Positions 21,359 to 32,079 of a DNA stretch of 51,119 bases are shown piece after piece. Position numbers and translations under genes: made by a program. Position 1 is the stretch's first letter. Each line of letters begins with the position of its first letter. The notes under the pieces are model-generated. The model was not told where the DNA came from. It saw only the letters and a list, made by a program, of their open reading frames with translations, and did no database searches. The stretch is from Triparma columacea. Taxonomy: Eukaryota > Sar > Bolidophyceae > Parmales > Triparmaceae. The DNA is taken from positions 9,164 through 60,282 of the forward strand of contig BRYA01000082.1 in NCBI GenBank assembly GCA_030267965.1, written 5' to 3'.

Positions 21359-23323
21359 CTACTCCTTCGCCTCCTGCTGCTCTTCGACAGACCCCCCACT
21401 ATTCACGACCTCATCATGGACAGCGGCACCGGATGTCAGTATCCCGAGCACGGAGCTTCGTCGCCGCTCTTCTAATATTGCCTTGACGTTATTCGTGCGG
21501 AGTCTGACGAGGATGGCGGGGTCGGAGACGAAGTCGTCGGGGATTAGAGACTTTTTTAGATCGTTGAACCACTCTGGCTCATCCTCAAGCCAGACGGGAA
21601 GGCGCTCGTTTATCCAGGACTTGACTTGGGGTCCGATCTTGTACTCCCATTTATACCTGTTGAGGTCAAAGACATGAAATCTGATAGCCTCTTCCTCAAA
21701 GTCTGTGAAGAATTCCTGAATAAATTTATCACCAGTCTTCGTGCCAATAAATGTGTGTACGTATTCCTTGTTTATGGATAGTAGAAGTGTGACGAACGAA
21801 ACAACAATCCCAACACAAGCGGCTACCATTGTCGTGACTACAGTGCTCTCCTCCAATCCCACACCCTCACTTCCGCGATTGATTTCATCACCCTCAAAAG
21901 CTTCCTCGACCACACTCTCATTTCCGTGATTGATTATTTCATCACCCTCCAAAAAATCCTCGACCACCTTCTTTTCGTAACCAAGAGCAGCAATAATTCC
22001 ACCAGTGATAGTGACGAATATACCGAAGGTGAAATATGCACCACCAACGTTAAAAGGATGACGCAGATGTACCAAAGCAGTCCAGTCCACGACTATTTTA
22101 ATCATAACTCTTCCAACTGCACTTGCCAAGTAACCACCAAATCCATATACGGGCGCAAAAGACCAGAGATCCCGTCTCAGCGCCTTTATCAACAAATAGA
22201 GCAGCATCTCACCACCAAACACGATAGATATCCCTGTAAACCCACCCTCCATGTAGAACAGAATACACGCATATGTACGCACGAGCAAGTTGAACGCCGC
22301 AAGAGCGAACAGGGACAGGAAAACTTTTGCCTTTCCAATCAAATTACGCGGAATATATCCATAAAAGGAGGGCAGAATCTTCCGCTTCTCTTTCGACACG
22401 TCAAGATCCCAACTTAAAATCGCGGAAGTGAATGCTGTGGTGAAGATGCAGAACACAAAGGAAAAGAGAGCGGCACTTGTCGTCTTCGAGCCGGCCCTTA
22501 AGATTGCTGACAGTTGGATCAAGGCTCCAGGTATCGACTCAGCAACGATCTCACAACATTTGGTAAGTGCCATCTCAATGTAAGGATCAACAACTTTTCC
22601 AGCCTCTTGTTCGGTCCCGCTAGCCACTCTCCAAGCATCAACTCCAGGCTTCACCAGCGTCCATACATACACCTGTTCCCAAATTCGTGTCCGCAATGGA
22701 AACGTCCTGTTCTGAAAGTGTACCAGTATGGCTTGAAGGACAAGGTTGACCAAGATGCTCGCCAGTGTGGCCCACGCGTACCCGGTCCCATCATCCATCC
22801 CAAAAAACTCGATCACCATCATGATGTCAGTAAAGAGGTCCCCCATGCTCAGCGCCGCGGCCACAAACAGTTTCACCTTGGCCCACTTCTGCTTATCGGC
22901 GAGCAATCTCTTACTCTGCTCTTGCAAGCTCTTCTCGAAACTAGGATAAGCTGCATTCAGATCCTTAATTGCATTGTACGTCTTTACGAACCTAGCCACG
23001 GCGTCCTCCTCATTCGCCTCGTACTTGAGCATGTAGTTGAGGGCTCCAACAAGTGTTGTAAGGTCCCTCCCTGTCATGGCATCCAGAGCTACATCGCATA
23101 CAGGCTCCGACGCTGGTGTGCCTCGAGTGGAAGCCAAGATTGTATAGAACTCAATCACCAACTCGGTGTTGTCTTGGATCTTTTTCACCATTGAAAGGCG
23201 GTTGGACATCCTCATGTTTGAGGTTGGTTCAGGGTCCTGAGCACCACCTTCAACGAAATGAGACGACGAGGCGAGTAATTTATCCGATGCACTTCCCTTA
23301 TCGGGGTGGATCTGGGTTGCCAT
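21359..23323 (-). CDS. Polytopic membrane protein of unknown function
   Basis: A single-exon gene of 654 aa. The first ~150 residues are soluble and helical (EPVCDVALDAMTGRDLTTLV, LNYMLKYEANEEDAVARF). A membrane region with about eight to ten hydrophobic segments follows (for example VKLFVAAALSMGDLFTDIMM, LASILVNLVLQAILV, AALFSFVFCIFTTAFTSAIL, VFLSLFALAAFNLLV, TFGIFVTITGGIIAALG, VAACVGIVVSFVTLLLS). The order and the acidic loop between late helices loosely recall XK-related proteins, but I cannot confirm that. The acidic loop carries a repeated EGDEI motif. The C-terminal soluble part includes KSWINERLPVWLEDEPEW and SLIPDDFVSDPAILVRLR. It lies tail-to-tail with ankyrin-MYND copy 2. Confidence 0.8.
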   Translation of the reverse strand: MATQIHPDKGSASDKLLASSSHFVEGGAQDPEPTSNMRMSNRLSMVKKIQDNTELVIEFYTILASTRGTPASEPVCDVALDAMTGRDLTTLVGALNYMLKYEANEEDAVARFVKTYNAIKDLNAAYPSFEKSLQEQSKRLLADKQKWAKVKLFVAAALSMGDLFTDIMMVIEFFGMDDGTGYAWATLASILVNLVLQAILVHFQNRTFPLRTRIWEQVYVWTLVKPGVDAWRVASGTEQEAGKVVDPYIEMALTKCCEIVAESIPGALIQLSAILRAGSKTTSAALFSFVFCIFTTAFTSAILSWDLDVSKEKRKILPSFYGYIPRNLIGKAKVFLSLFALAAFNLLVRTYACILFYMEGGFTGISIVFGGEMLLYLLIKALRRDLWSFAPVYGFGGYLASAVGRVMIKIVVDWTALVHLRHPFNVGGAYFTFGIFVTITGGIIAALGYEKKVVEDFLEGDEIINHGNESVVEEAFEGDEINRGSEGVGLEESTVVTTMVAACVGIVVSFVTLLLSINKEYVHTFIGTKTGDKFIQEFFTDFEEEAIRFHVFDLNRYKWEYKIGPQVKSWINERLPVWLEDEPEWFNDLKKSLIPDDFVSDPAILVRLRTNNVKAILEERRRSSVLGILTSGAAVHDEVVNSGGSVEEQQEAKE

Positions 23324-23453
23324 ATCGCTAAATGTTATTTTTCAAAGGGAAATCCTATTGTGAGTAAAAAATGCCTTTGTTCTTCGAAAAATTTGGGTAT
23401 TTATTTGCAACATGATTTGTATCCCACCAGTACCCCACCGAGGCCCCACCCCC

Positions 23454-26337
23454 CTAGTTTTGAGCGTCGATCAACATGCTCACAAACCTCTTTTCACTCT
23501 CCGCGTGCATTGCGAATACCCTAGGGTCGTCGCTCGGGCTTTTGATGATATTAGGCGCAAACACCAGCGCCAGGTTACCAGTGTTCATCTTCGTTACAGA
23601 GCTCTGAGCACCCAGGGACTTAAGGAAGGCGCAAAGGTGCTCCACACAAGCGCGGCTGGCGGGAGAAAGGAGGGGAAGGACGGAGAGGGCCAATGAAACG
23701 TCCCCGCTTCGACCTGCGTTGACACACTGGTCGTAGAGGGAACTGGGGATCAGGGGACTCTTCAAACTACGGAGCCAGCTCTTCAGGAGGTCGGCGGCGA
23801 CGAGAGGATCCCGAACTCTGGGACCGTCGTAATCTGCGACCTCTGAGGCTGGCATTATGGCCCTGTAGTCGCAGCCCTTTATTTCCTCCCTTATCCAATC
23901 CACGTCGTCCTTCAGAGCTGCAAGCCTGAATATACCCTCAACCTCCTCTCCCCCTAGATCAGTCACTGCCCTCGTCAGCAGGCTCATAACCACAGGTACG
24001 CCTCTCTGGTAGTCGAAAATCAGCTGCCCCGGCGGCGGCATTGCGGCGCTAGTGTTCCTCGTGAATAGTTCCTTCCTCAAGACTCCCTCCAAGCTCTCTC
24101 CCCATACACTCTCCCCCACGTAGCACCCCTCTATATCCTCCAAGTCCTCATCCCCGATTTCCAGCACGTCCACCTCGTACTCCCCCCCGTCCCCGTCCCC
24201 CATCATGACCCTCTGGAACACGAAGAAGCTCAAGCCGCCAATGGCGTCGGGGCGGAACCGCCGCCGGTTGGCGTGGTTGCAGACGCACTCGCGGAGGGAA
24301 GAATTGGGCATCACACGAGCGGCCATTGTGGCGAGGAGACGCCAACCGCGAACCTCGGAGAGGTAGTTTGGGTTACCTGTGGTTTGCTTTACAAGGTAAC
24401 AGTAGACCTTTCAAATTATTAAGGAAGGAGAGACGGGGGGGGGGGGGGGGAGGATTAGGAAAGGCGGAAGGACATTCGAGAGCTCTGGAACGATTACCAC
24501 AAGGCTTTGGAAATCAGTTTTGCTCCCCCCCCCCCACACACCCCCCCATCTCACCTCGTCCACGAGCTCTGGGTGTTCTGATCCCATGCTAGCCACCAAG
24601 TTCCTGGACACCTTCGGTTCCTTGACAACCCCGCCCCTGCCGTCCTCCCCCATGCACCCCAGCACGGCCCTGTGCAGCCCCTGCGCCGACTTCGCCAAGG
24701 CTGGGGTCGACAGGTTGTTGAGGGGAGCCTTCGGAGCGACGCCGGACCACGTTACCATCTCCCGGGGGGTCAGGGACACGGAGTGAAACTTCGACCACTT
24801 GGACTGGGACCTGAAGTTCTCGGACGCGTATGCTGAGATAGACTTCCTGCTGTAACTCGGTGACATGTAGCTTTGGCCTGGGGGTTCGCCACCCTCCCCC
24901 CCGTCGTCATCCGCCCCGACCTTAACCTTAACCGTTTCGCTTACCACTTCACTTTCACCACCTTCGTCCCCTCCCCCTCCCCCCNNNNNCTTTGTCATCG
25001 CCCCCACGTACTCCAGCGCCATGTCCTTCTCCCTTATATCGCCCCCCCCCCCCGTCCTCCCGAATTCCTCCCTCTCAGTGTTGTTGTCAACGATGAGGTC
25101 GATCACCCCGCTCTTGTGGTACACCGACAGGCAGCTGTCGTCGAAGGACCTGTTCTGCTTCTTCGCCTGCCTGACAGGCAGGCCGACCCTGACCTCCATG
25201 ACATCGTCGAAAGGCACACCCTTGTACACGCCAAGCTTGGACTTGGGCTTGGCCCAGCAGAACTCGCTGAGGTCCTGGCTTACGAACATGTACCTGTCCT
25301 GGTACTTGCTCTCAGGGCCCAGCTTCTTCTTCATCATCAAGCGGGAGGTAACTAGCCTGTAAGCGTCCTCAAGCTCAGAGTTTGCGTCAACCACAGAGTC
25401 CATGCTAGAGCTCCTGTCCTTCTTATCCCGAGGCTGCTTCGGCGTCGCCGCGGCTTCCGGCGCGGGGGGCGGCATGTTCATTCCCCTCTCCTCCCCCTCA
25501 CCCTCAGCCTCCTGCACCCCCTCCCTGATGGTCCCTACCCCAGGATTCAAGGCCCCGAAAGCTGGGTGTTCCCAGGACGTCTCCCCTGTAACTGTGTTGT
25601 AGTAGTAAGTCCTGCCGCTCTTCGTGCTAGTCTTGCGCTCCCAGCCCCCAGGGAGCTTGGAAACGCTCTTCCTCGATGCCCTCCGTCTTGCTGGGGACGA
25701 CGGAAATTCCCACTGAGTGTCGTTCGTCACCAGGTTCACGTAATAAACCCTGCCGTTCGACGTCTTGCGACCCCAGTTTACGGGGAGGTCGGGGGAGGCG
25801 TCTGAGGTCCCGGGGACGTAAGAGTTTCGGTTTAAGACAGGGGCAGAGGAGGAGGGGGAGGGAGCCACAGACTGGGACACGGGACGGGAGGCGGTCTGCT
25901 GGACGTGGGAGGTCGGGAAGTAACCAACTTTTCCATTCTCGTCTGGGGGAGGGAGGGGATTAACGAAGGGGTGAGAAAACAGATTGTCTGTCCTCGACAG
26001 TTATCACAAGAGAGGGTTGAAACATTGATCCATTGCAACGTGCAAGTAACGGGCGTGAGAAGAGAGCCAACTCTGGACACAGTCATTGCTAGTCCAAACC
26101 CTCCCATCGCCTAAGGAGTGCCGTCCCCATCCCCTCAACCCCCAACCCCTCACCTGTACCAAAGCTCCATTCAGGGGCATTTACATCTACCCTGCAGTCG
26201 AATATCTTGCCCCCCGCTGTTAGTTTCAAAGTGTTCGACGCCTCATTGTCGTAGTCGGCTATCGCTATTGCCCAAGTACCGGACATTATGTCAGGGTTGA
26301 GTTTGTTTGGGCAGCTGATTTGTTTCCTTGCTCCCAT
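23454..26337 (-). CDS. SH3-WW-WW-PH-MyTH4-RhoGAP protein (3 exons; ARHGAP39/Vilse-like)
   Basis: A GTPase-activating protein for Rho-family GTPases with a multi-adaptor front end. Exons are 26337-26154, 25942-24555 and 24407-23454, giving about 841 aa. The SH3 domain (about 20-77) is split by the first intron: AIADYDN...PEWSFGT before it and DENGKVGYFPTSHV after. WW domains are at about 114-143 and 158-190 (NWGRK...WEFP, GWERK...WEHP). A PH domain is at about 255-380. MyTH4 spans the second intron (ALAKSAQGLHRAVLGCMG, PELVDE / VYCYLVKQTTGNP, RGWRLLA). RhoGAP is at about 647-841, with arginine finger EGIFRLA, DPLVAADLLKSWLRSL and KMNTGNLALVFAPNIIK. A 5-N assembly gap lies in exon 2 without breaking frame. 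Two WW plus MyTH4 plus RhoGAP is the animal Vilse/ARHGAP39 order; the SH3 and PH domains are additions. Confidence 0.88.
24985..24989. other. Assembly gap (5 N)
   Basis: Five unknown bases sit within a Gly-rich, C-homopolymer part of the RhoGAP gene's second exon. The true gap length may differ; the frame agrees on both sides with five bases. Confidence 0.99.
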
Positions 26338-26430
26338 TTTCGGAGATTGCCCCAACCCTGCCCACCTCAATCTCATAAACTTTAACCCTTCTACACGACA
26401 GCACCAGCGAAAAATAAGGGGGAGAAGGAA
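26338..26430. promoter_or_regulatory. 93-bp head-to-head spacer
   Basis: Only 93 bp separate the start codons of the RhoGAP gene (minus) and the SH3b-like gene (plus). This is very likely a shared promoter. Confidence 0.45.
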
Positions 26431-27983
26431 ATGTCTTCTGACGCTATAGACATAATTACGAACGTTCGGGAGGTCGGTGACCACAAGGAGTACAAATTTG
26501 AATTCAATTCAGAGTCCCCGGCCCGAATTGACTGGATTCATGAAAATGAGGCCAAGGCGTCGTATCCAGCCCTCGTCAAGGACTTCAAGAAGAGGATGAA
26601 GGCAAGGAAGGAGGAGAAGAAGCGGCGTAAGAGCCTGGGTACGCCTGAGGCTCCCCCTCCCCCAGGTCCCCCTGCCAGTGTCCCTGAGACTGTGAGGGAG
26701 GAGGAGGCAGTGAGGGAGGACGAGGAAGGGAAGAGAAAGGAGAAGAAGGAAAAGAAGGAGAAGAAAGAAAAGAAGGAGAAGAAACCCAAGACGAAGGCAC
26801 CAGATATGCCACCTCCACCACCACCCTCTGCACCTCCTCAAAAGGAAGAGGGGGAGGAAGAGGGAAATGAAAAGGAAAAGGAAAAGGAGGAGGTGGTACT
26901 GGAAGTGGAGAGGGAGAAGGAGGGTGTGGTGGTAGAGGAGAAGGAAGACGTACAGACGCAGCAGCAGCAGCAGCAAGAGGAGGAGGAGGAGATCCAGGCT
27001 CCCAAGCCTGTGGTCGAAGCCCCAATGCCCCCTGCGCCACCCCAACCAAAGGAGGACGTGTCACAGTCACAAACCGAAGAAGTCGACCCTGGGTCGGAGG
27101 AAGAAATGTCCCAAGCAGAGGATGACCCACCCGAGAAGCTCTTCAGGGTAGTTCGAGATGAGGGGGCAATAGTACGGAAGTACGCAGACATGTCTTCTCC
27201 GCTCGTCGGCAACTGCCCCTGCGGGGAAATTATCACAGTCACCGACACCAACCGGCTCTGGTTCGATAACGATAACCTCTGCGTTGGTTCGAAGCCCGCT
27301 GACGTAGATGAGGACGACGAGGAGGGGTACTGGAGGGTGGAAGTAATCTCGCCGGCAAAGTGGAAGGGGTGGATATCAATGAAGGCGCACATAATCTGCC
27401 GCGTAGACAACGAGCCGAAGATATTCCACCGCCAGGCGCTCAGGAAGAAGGCCGAGGCACTCCACGAGATTACTAAGTCAATGGTGGAGGTATCACTGGT
27501 GGCAGCTAGACACTCGGCGCAACTTCGCTCGCAGCGATCCAAGGTCTTCTCGGGGTGCAAGGTGAGAGAGAGCGTGTGTCGAGAAATGAGTGAAATGCAA
27601 TGTTACCTGTACATTACCTTAATCCCCTCTTAACTAACCTTCCACAACCCTCATGGCAGTCACTCGTTGACGCGGAGGACCCTCGCGTTCTCGGTGTGCT
27701 CGGTCAAATGAACGCCGACGAGCTGTACGACGTCCGCGTTTCAACCACCGTTAGAAAGGGCCTCGATAAGGTCACGTCACAGTTCACAAAGGTTCAGGAG
27801 GCTGAGGCGGAACTAGCGGCGTGGCTGGAATCGAATAACGCGGACATTCTCGATGAAGAAATTACACCAGGGAACGACGCGGAGTTTCGCAAGTTCAGCG
27901 AGGAGCTGTACATGCTGCAGAGAGAGTACCATGAGACTGAATCTAGGGTGAGGAGGCTTCGGTTAGATGATAGAACCCGATAA
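26431..27983 (+). CDS. Charged, Pro-rich protein with SH3b-like domain (2 exons)
   Basis: Exons are 26431-27561 and 27660-27983 (98-nt intron), giving 484 aa. I do not recognise the full-length family. The N-terminus (about 1-65) is compact (YKFEFNSESPARIDWIHEN, YPALVKDFKKRMKAR). Residues about 70-235 are low-complexity Lys/Glu runs with polyproline and polyglutamine patches. Residues about 238-330 look like a bacterial-type SH3 (SH3b) fold: LFRVVRDEGAIVRKYADMSS, LVGNCPCGEIITV, then GYWRVEV and WKGWI. The end is helical and charged, probably coiled coil (FRKFSEELYMLQREYHETES). Long open frames on the opposite strand reflect the repetitive codons and are not genes. The gene is head-to-head with the RhoGAP gene, but there is no evidence that they act together. 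Confidence 0.75.
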
Positions 27984-28022
27984 AGAACGTGAAGAGTTAT
28001 TTTTAGCTATAAAATATACGAT

Positions 28023-31000
28023 CTACATTAAGACCTCGCCCCCAAGTGCAGCCTTGAGTCCCTCTATAATCTTCTTGACTCTCTGTCTTGTCAAGTTGTT
28101 CCCTTGAACGATCTCCTTGTAGCTCTCCAAAAGTTCCTCGTCACCAACCAGCTGTTCGCACCCACCCTCAGCCTTCAAACCTTCCAACTCAGCCTTGAAG
28201 TCACCAGCAGCATAGTCTACTTCCGAACCTAGCTTGTCTTCGATAACCCCCAACAATTTACCTACGAGCCCCAACAGCGCATTAGGGTTAGCCTTCTTCT
28301 TTTTTTTGCCAACCGTCGTTAATGACGACGTCACTGACGACAGCGGTACTATACACGACGTAAGCGACGTGCAGACCATGGCCACGAAATCTGCGTTTAG
28401 AAGCCCGTTTGATACGCTGGTGGTAGCGGCGATGATTTCGGTAGCTTCGGTAATAAAATGAGAGGCTGCGTCTACGCATTCCTTGGTCATGTCCTCCGGG
28501 TCGTTTGAGGTTACCGTGGCTAGACCCCTGGCTATTGATTCTATGGCTTTCAGGAGGTTTAGTTGGAAGGGTGGAGCGAGGTGTTCGTTTGCTTTTAAGA
28601 ATACAGCAAACTCCTGTTGCGGGGGGGGGGGTGGGGGAGAAAAAAGTGGAGACGAGTTGTGACCATATGTTAGTCAGCATTTCTTCGTTTACGACGGTTC
28701 TTCCAAAAGCTCATTGCTCTCAGCCCCCCCCCAATCTTGCTCTCTTTCCCCTCTGCTCTCTAACTAAACTAACACGTCCCTCTCACCTCAGTTGTGTCCT
28801 TAACCCTCTCCCCGAATTCCTTGCTCTTCTTATCAATCTTTCCCTTCTTCGGTTGCTTAAACTTCCCCTTAAGCACCGCCGCAACGTTCGCAAGCTTAAC
28901 GGCCTTGACCCCCCTCCCTATCCTCCACGCAACCTCCTCCATGCTTTCAAGTAGTTCCTGTTTCTCAACGTCGTCCCTAACGTCGTTGAAGTCTACGGCC
29001 TTAAACTCCTGCCTGTTCCAAACTTCCCCCAACTGAAACTCCTCCAACCTTTCCACCAGCATAGCCGCCCTTTCCCCGTCATCCTTCCCTCCGTAAACCC
29101 CATCAGTTTCCCCAAGTATATCCCTCCCCGCAACCCCGCATTCAAAAGTCCCCCATAACCCCTCGATCCTCTGTATAGAAAATTCAAACCTCCTTCTCCA
29201 CCACGTCATAACGTCCACCAAACTCCTGTAAGTTCCGTTCTCAACACAACGCCATGCAGAGTCGCCTAAACGGCGTTTCGCATCGTTGCATACTAAGGTT
29301 ATGTCAGAGGATAGAGACACGACTTCATGGTACATACCTACCTTGTAGAAAAGCGGTAGAACTAGGTGGGATATTGATAGGAGTTGGACCTGTTTTACCT
29401 CTAGCTTATTCCAGGCGGATATTACGGGGGGAGGGAGGGAGGCTAGGTTGTGTGATGATCTTATCATACGGATAGCGAAGTTATGGTTGTGGTTGCTTCT
29501 CTTTAACGCAAGGCGTGCTAAGGCGTAGTTGTTTAGGTGGGAGTAGACGGTGTTGTTTGGGGAGGTGGGGGAGGAGGTTATGGTGAAGATTATGTTGAGA
29601 AGGTTGTCGTAGGGACGCTGGTCCCTGTACTTTGGGGGGGGAGGGGGAGGGAGGGAAACGTCTAGGACGGGGTCTTTTTTTAAATGGGGAGGATGGGTTA
29701 GTTGTGTGACAGTAGCCTCACGGAAAACAACACTTGCTTCAGTATTGGTACTCCTCACCTTCCCCTAACAAGCCCACGCTAACATCCAGGTGCTTGCGTG
29801 TGGTCTCTAAATCCCCAACAGACCCCTCAAGTTTGATCATAACCCTCGCTACCGTGTAGTACCTTCTTACCACTTCTTCCGCTTCCTTAGGTTCAGGTTT
29901 ATCTTCTAGTTTATTCTTGAGGTTTGAGAATTCCTCCTTCCAAAATTCAACGTTTGAAACGGATACGAAAGGGTCGAGGTCAATGTGGCATTCCTCCATT
30001 TGTCCGAAAAGTCTATAGTACTCCTGTGTCAGTTTGTCCGTCTCTAGTTCTAGTTCGTGTGTTGCGTGTATGATGGCAAGTTTAACGTTCCTGTGAGCCT
30101 TTGAGTCAGGGACATCTTTGGAGGCGAGGAACTCGAGGTAAGTAGATGTAGAGTCTGGGGAGGTGGACTTGGCGTCAGAGAGAGCGTTTTTGAGAACTTC
30201 CCAGTCGGTATCGCCTTGCTCAATCGCATCCATGGAAGCCGCGAGGCCCTTTTTTGGAGTGTTGAAAGTGATTGTAGTTGGTTAGAATTATTGGCTGCAA
30301 AGGATGATTTTGCTCCTCCCCTCTTTCTGTTGTTTCATGCCTTTCGCGATAACTCACCTTGTCGAGTTTTCTCGCCCACTTAATAATCTCCCTCCTAATA
30401 TCCCTCCCACTAGCCTTAACCAAGCACCCATCATTCTCCAGTACAGTAATCTCATCATGAATCTCACTCATCCTACTCTTCTCTTTAATCCCTTCCAATT
30501 TCCTCAAAACTTCCTCCACCCCCTCCTTCTCAATTCCAAGTTCCCCCCTCAACTCAGTATAAGTAAAGACCTCATGTTCCCCTCCCTCCTCTACCCCCCC
30601 CTCCATAAACCTCATCCCCATTTTCCCGGCCATACCGTTCATACCATCCCTACCTAACCCGTAAAACACACCCGCTATAAACTTCCAACGGCCGTGGACT
30701 TTGCTTATCTTCGTAGCGAGGGCCGCGCAGGTTAGGAGGGAGGGGGTGGGGTTTGGAGATATGGATGCAACTCGTAGGATGTGTCTGATGCAGGACTGGT
30801 AGAATTTGGCGACGTCGGCGGGGTCGATTTTTGATGCTAGTTGGCCTTTTAGGAGGGGGGATGATATTATAGAGTCGAGGGAGGATGTGAAGGCATCGGT
30901 ACCGGGCTTTGGGGTTAGGGGGGTGGTTATGTGGGAGGGGATCTGATGGTAGGTTATTATGGCTGTCTCGAGGATGGAAGCGTCGAGGATTATATCGACG

Positions 31001-31611
31001 AGATTGTTGGGGTTGGTGAATGTTGAGAGGAGAAGGTTCGCAGACTCAGAGTATCTTTGGAGCTAGGGAGAAGTAGGGAGATGGGAAGGATGGGGGGGGG
31101 GGAGGATTGGTAAATGAATGAGGGTAATGAATGAGGGTAATGAATGAGGGCAATGAGTGAGGGCAATAATTGCGACTACACTACCCGTCTATGCTATCCG
31201 TCTATACTAACCCTCTACACTACACTAACCCTCGTCCTATCTCATCTTCTCACCTTGACGAGGCAGTAAGCCTTTAGAGTTAGAGTGACAGGAGCAGGGT
31301 TGGCCGTACAAAGCTTAATTGCTTTGGCAAATGATTTCTATATTTGTAGTGTGAATTTGTTTGTGAAATGTGTTGATAAAATGAATGAGCGAAATGAATG
31401 AAGTTGTTAGCGTTAGTGGTGTATATATAGTGTATATAAAGGGTGTTTATGTAGCCATTCTACTTGGAGCCCCTCGTCGTAGCTGATTGATATGTCTCAT
31501 TTTATTCCCATTATAAACATAAATACGCATAACTCCATATTTTCCAAACACAATAAGACTTACACCATCAATAAGATCATATATCTGCGACAGTGGACTA
31601 TTCTGAGGCAT
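28023..31611 (-). CDS. NAA25: NAA25/MDM20, auxiliary subunit of N-terminal acetyltransferase NatB (6 exons)
   Basis: NatB acetylates nascent proteins starting Met-Asp/Glu/Asn/Gln; NAA25 wraps the catalytic NAA20 and docks it on ribosomes. Exons are 31611-31564, 31337-31254, 31062-30358, 30248-29759, about 29673-28787 and 28613-28023, giving about 934 aa. Evidence is the family order: N-terminal QIYDLIDGKSFAKAIKLC with TPR-like helices, EYYRLFGQMEECHIDLDPFV (the FQYFKKFG / LKVFV region), a middle block ALARLALKRSNHN / ISHLVLPLFYKVGMYHEVV, and a C-terminal GKKKKKANPNALLGLVGKLL, matching the Lys-rich stretch of animal NAA25. The acceptor of exon 5 is ambiguous (29673 or 29661; both keep frame). 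The acceptor of exon 4 follows a run of As and is weak. The first three exons are duplicated at 33242-34512. Confidence 0.82.
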
Positions 31612-31615
31612 TTTG
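30367..31615 (-). repeat. Segmental duplication, member A (NAA25 exons 1-3)
   Basis: This segment is paired with 33296-34516 in the same orientation, about 2.9 kb apart. Similarity starts about 9 bp inside the 3' end of exon 3 and stops just beyond the start codon. Both introns are included. Intron 2 of this copy has extra TGAATGAGGG-type repeats. Confidence 0.93.
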
Positions 31616-32079
31616 GAGCTCTTCAAAAAATGGGAAAAATTGAAGCGCTCCTGGGGGACAGATCCGAATCAGATGAGATTGTGTTTGAGGTTATGGGGGA
31701 GGTTTAGATATTGGCGTTTAAGTTTTAAATTTCGCGCAGCGGTATTGTTATACGTATGATACGGAATAATCGAAAAAATATATAAGATGACGTCCATTTT
31801 CGTATAGAAACTGAGCTTAATAAGTAGATTTATCAGCAAAACGGCTTTTTTTACGGCGATTTTTACGCTCCTTACCATTGCAGCGTTGTTGTTAGGACAG
31901 CTGTATGCAAGAATTCGACTTACGAGCCGTTTACTTACTGTTTTGCTCCTCTAAAATTTCCCAAAAAATAAATCCGAAGAAAGTTTCGGAAAAGTCCCGA
32001 ACCGAAATGAGGGGAGAAATTCAGCCCCTAAAACTTCTTGGAATCGCTGATATCGCAATGCTTTTTATATTTGACTTGA
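31612..32079. other. A/T-rich intergenic region
   Basis: This holds the upstream flank of NAA25 and otherwise A/T-rich sequence. Short ORFs on both strands show no domain. No RNA gene is recognisable. It differs completely from the flank of the duplicated NAA25 copy. Confidence 0.4.

Noticed and set aside
26509..27560. Three long minus-strand ORFs
   Set aside because: They mirror the Lys/Glu-rich sequence of the plus-strand SH3b-like gene and are Leu/Ser/Pro low complexity with no domain.
28769..29758. Separate gene on the minus strand
   Set aside because: The apparent start is a GTG at a splice donor; the frame is an internal exon of NAA25.
31492..31707. Plus-strand ORF starting MSHFIPI, similar to the frame at 34393
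   Set aside because: It is antisense to NAA25 exon 1 and intron 1; the similarity reflects the segmental duplication, and the frame diverges at the duplication edge.
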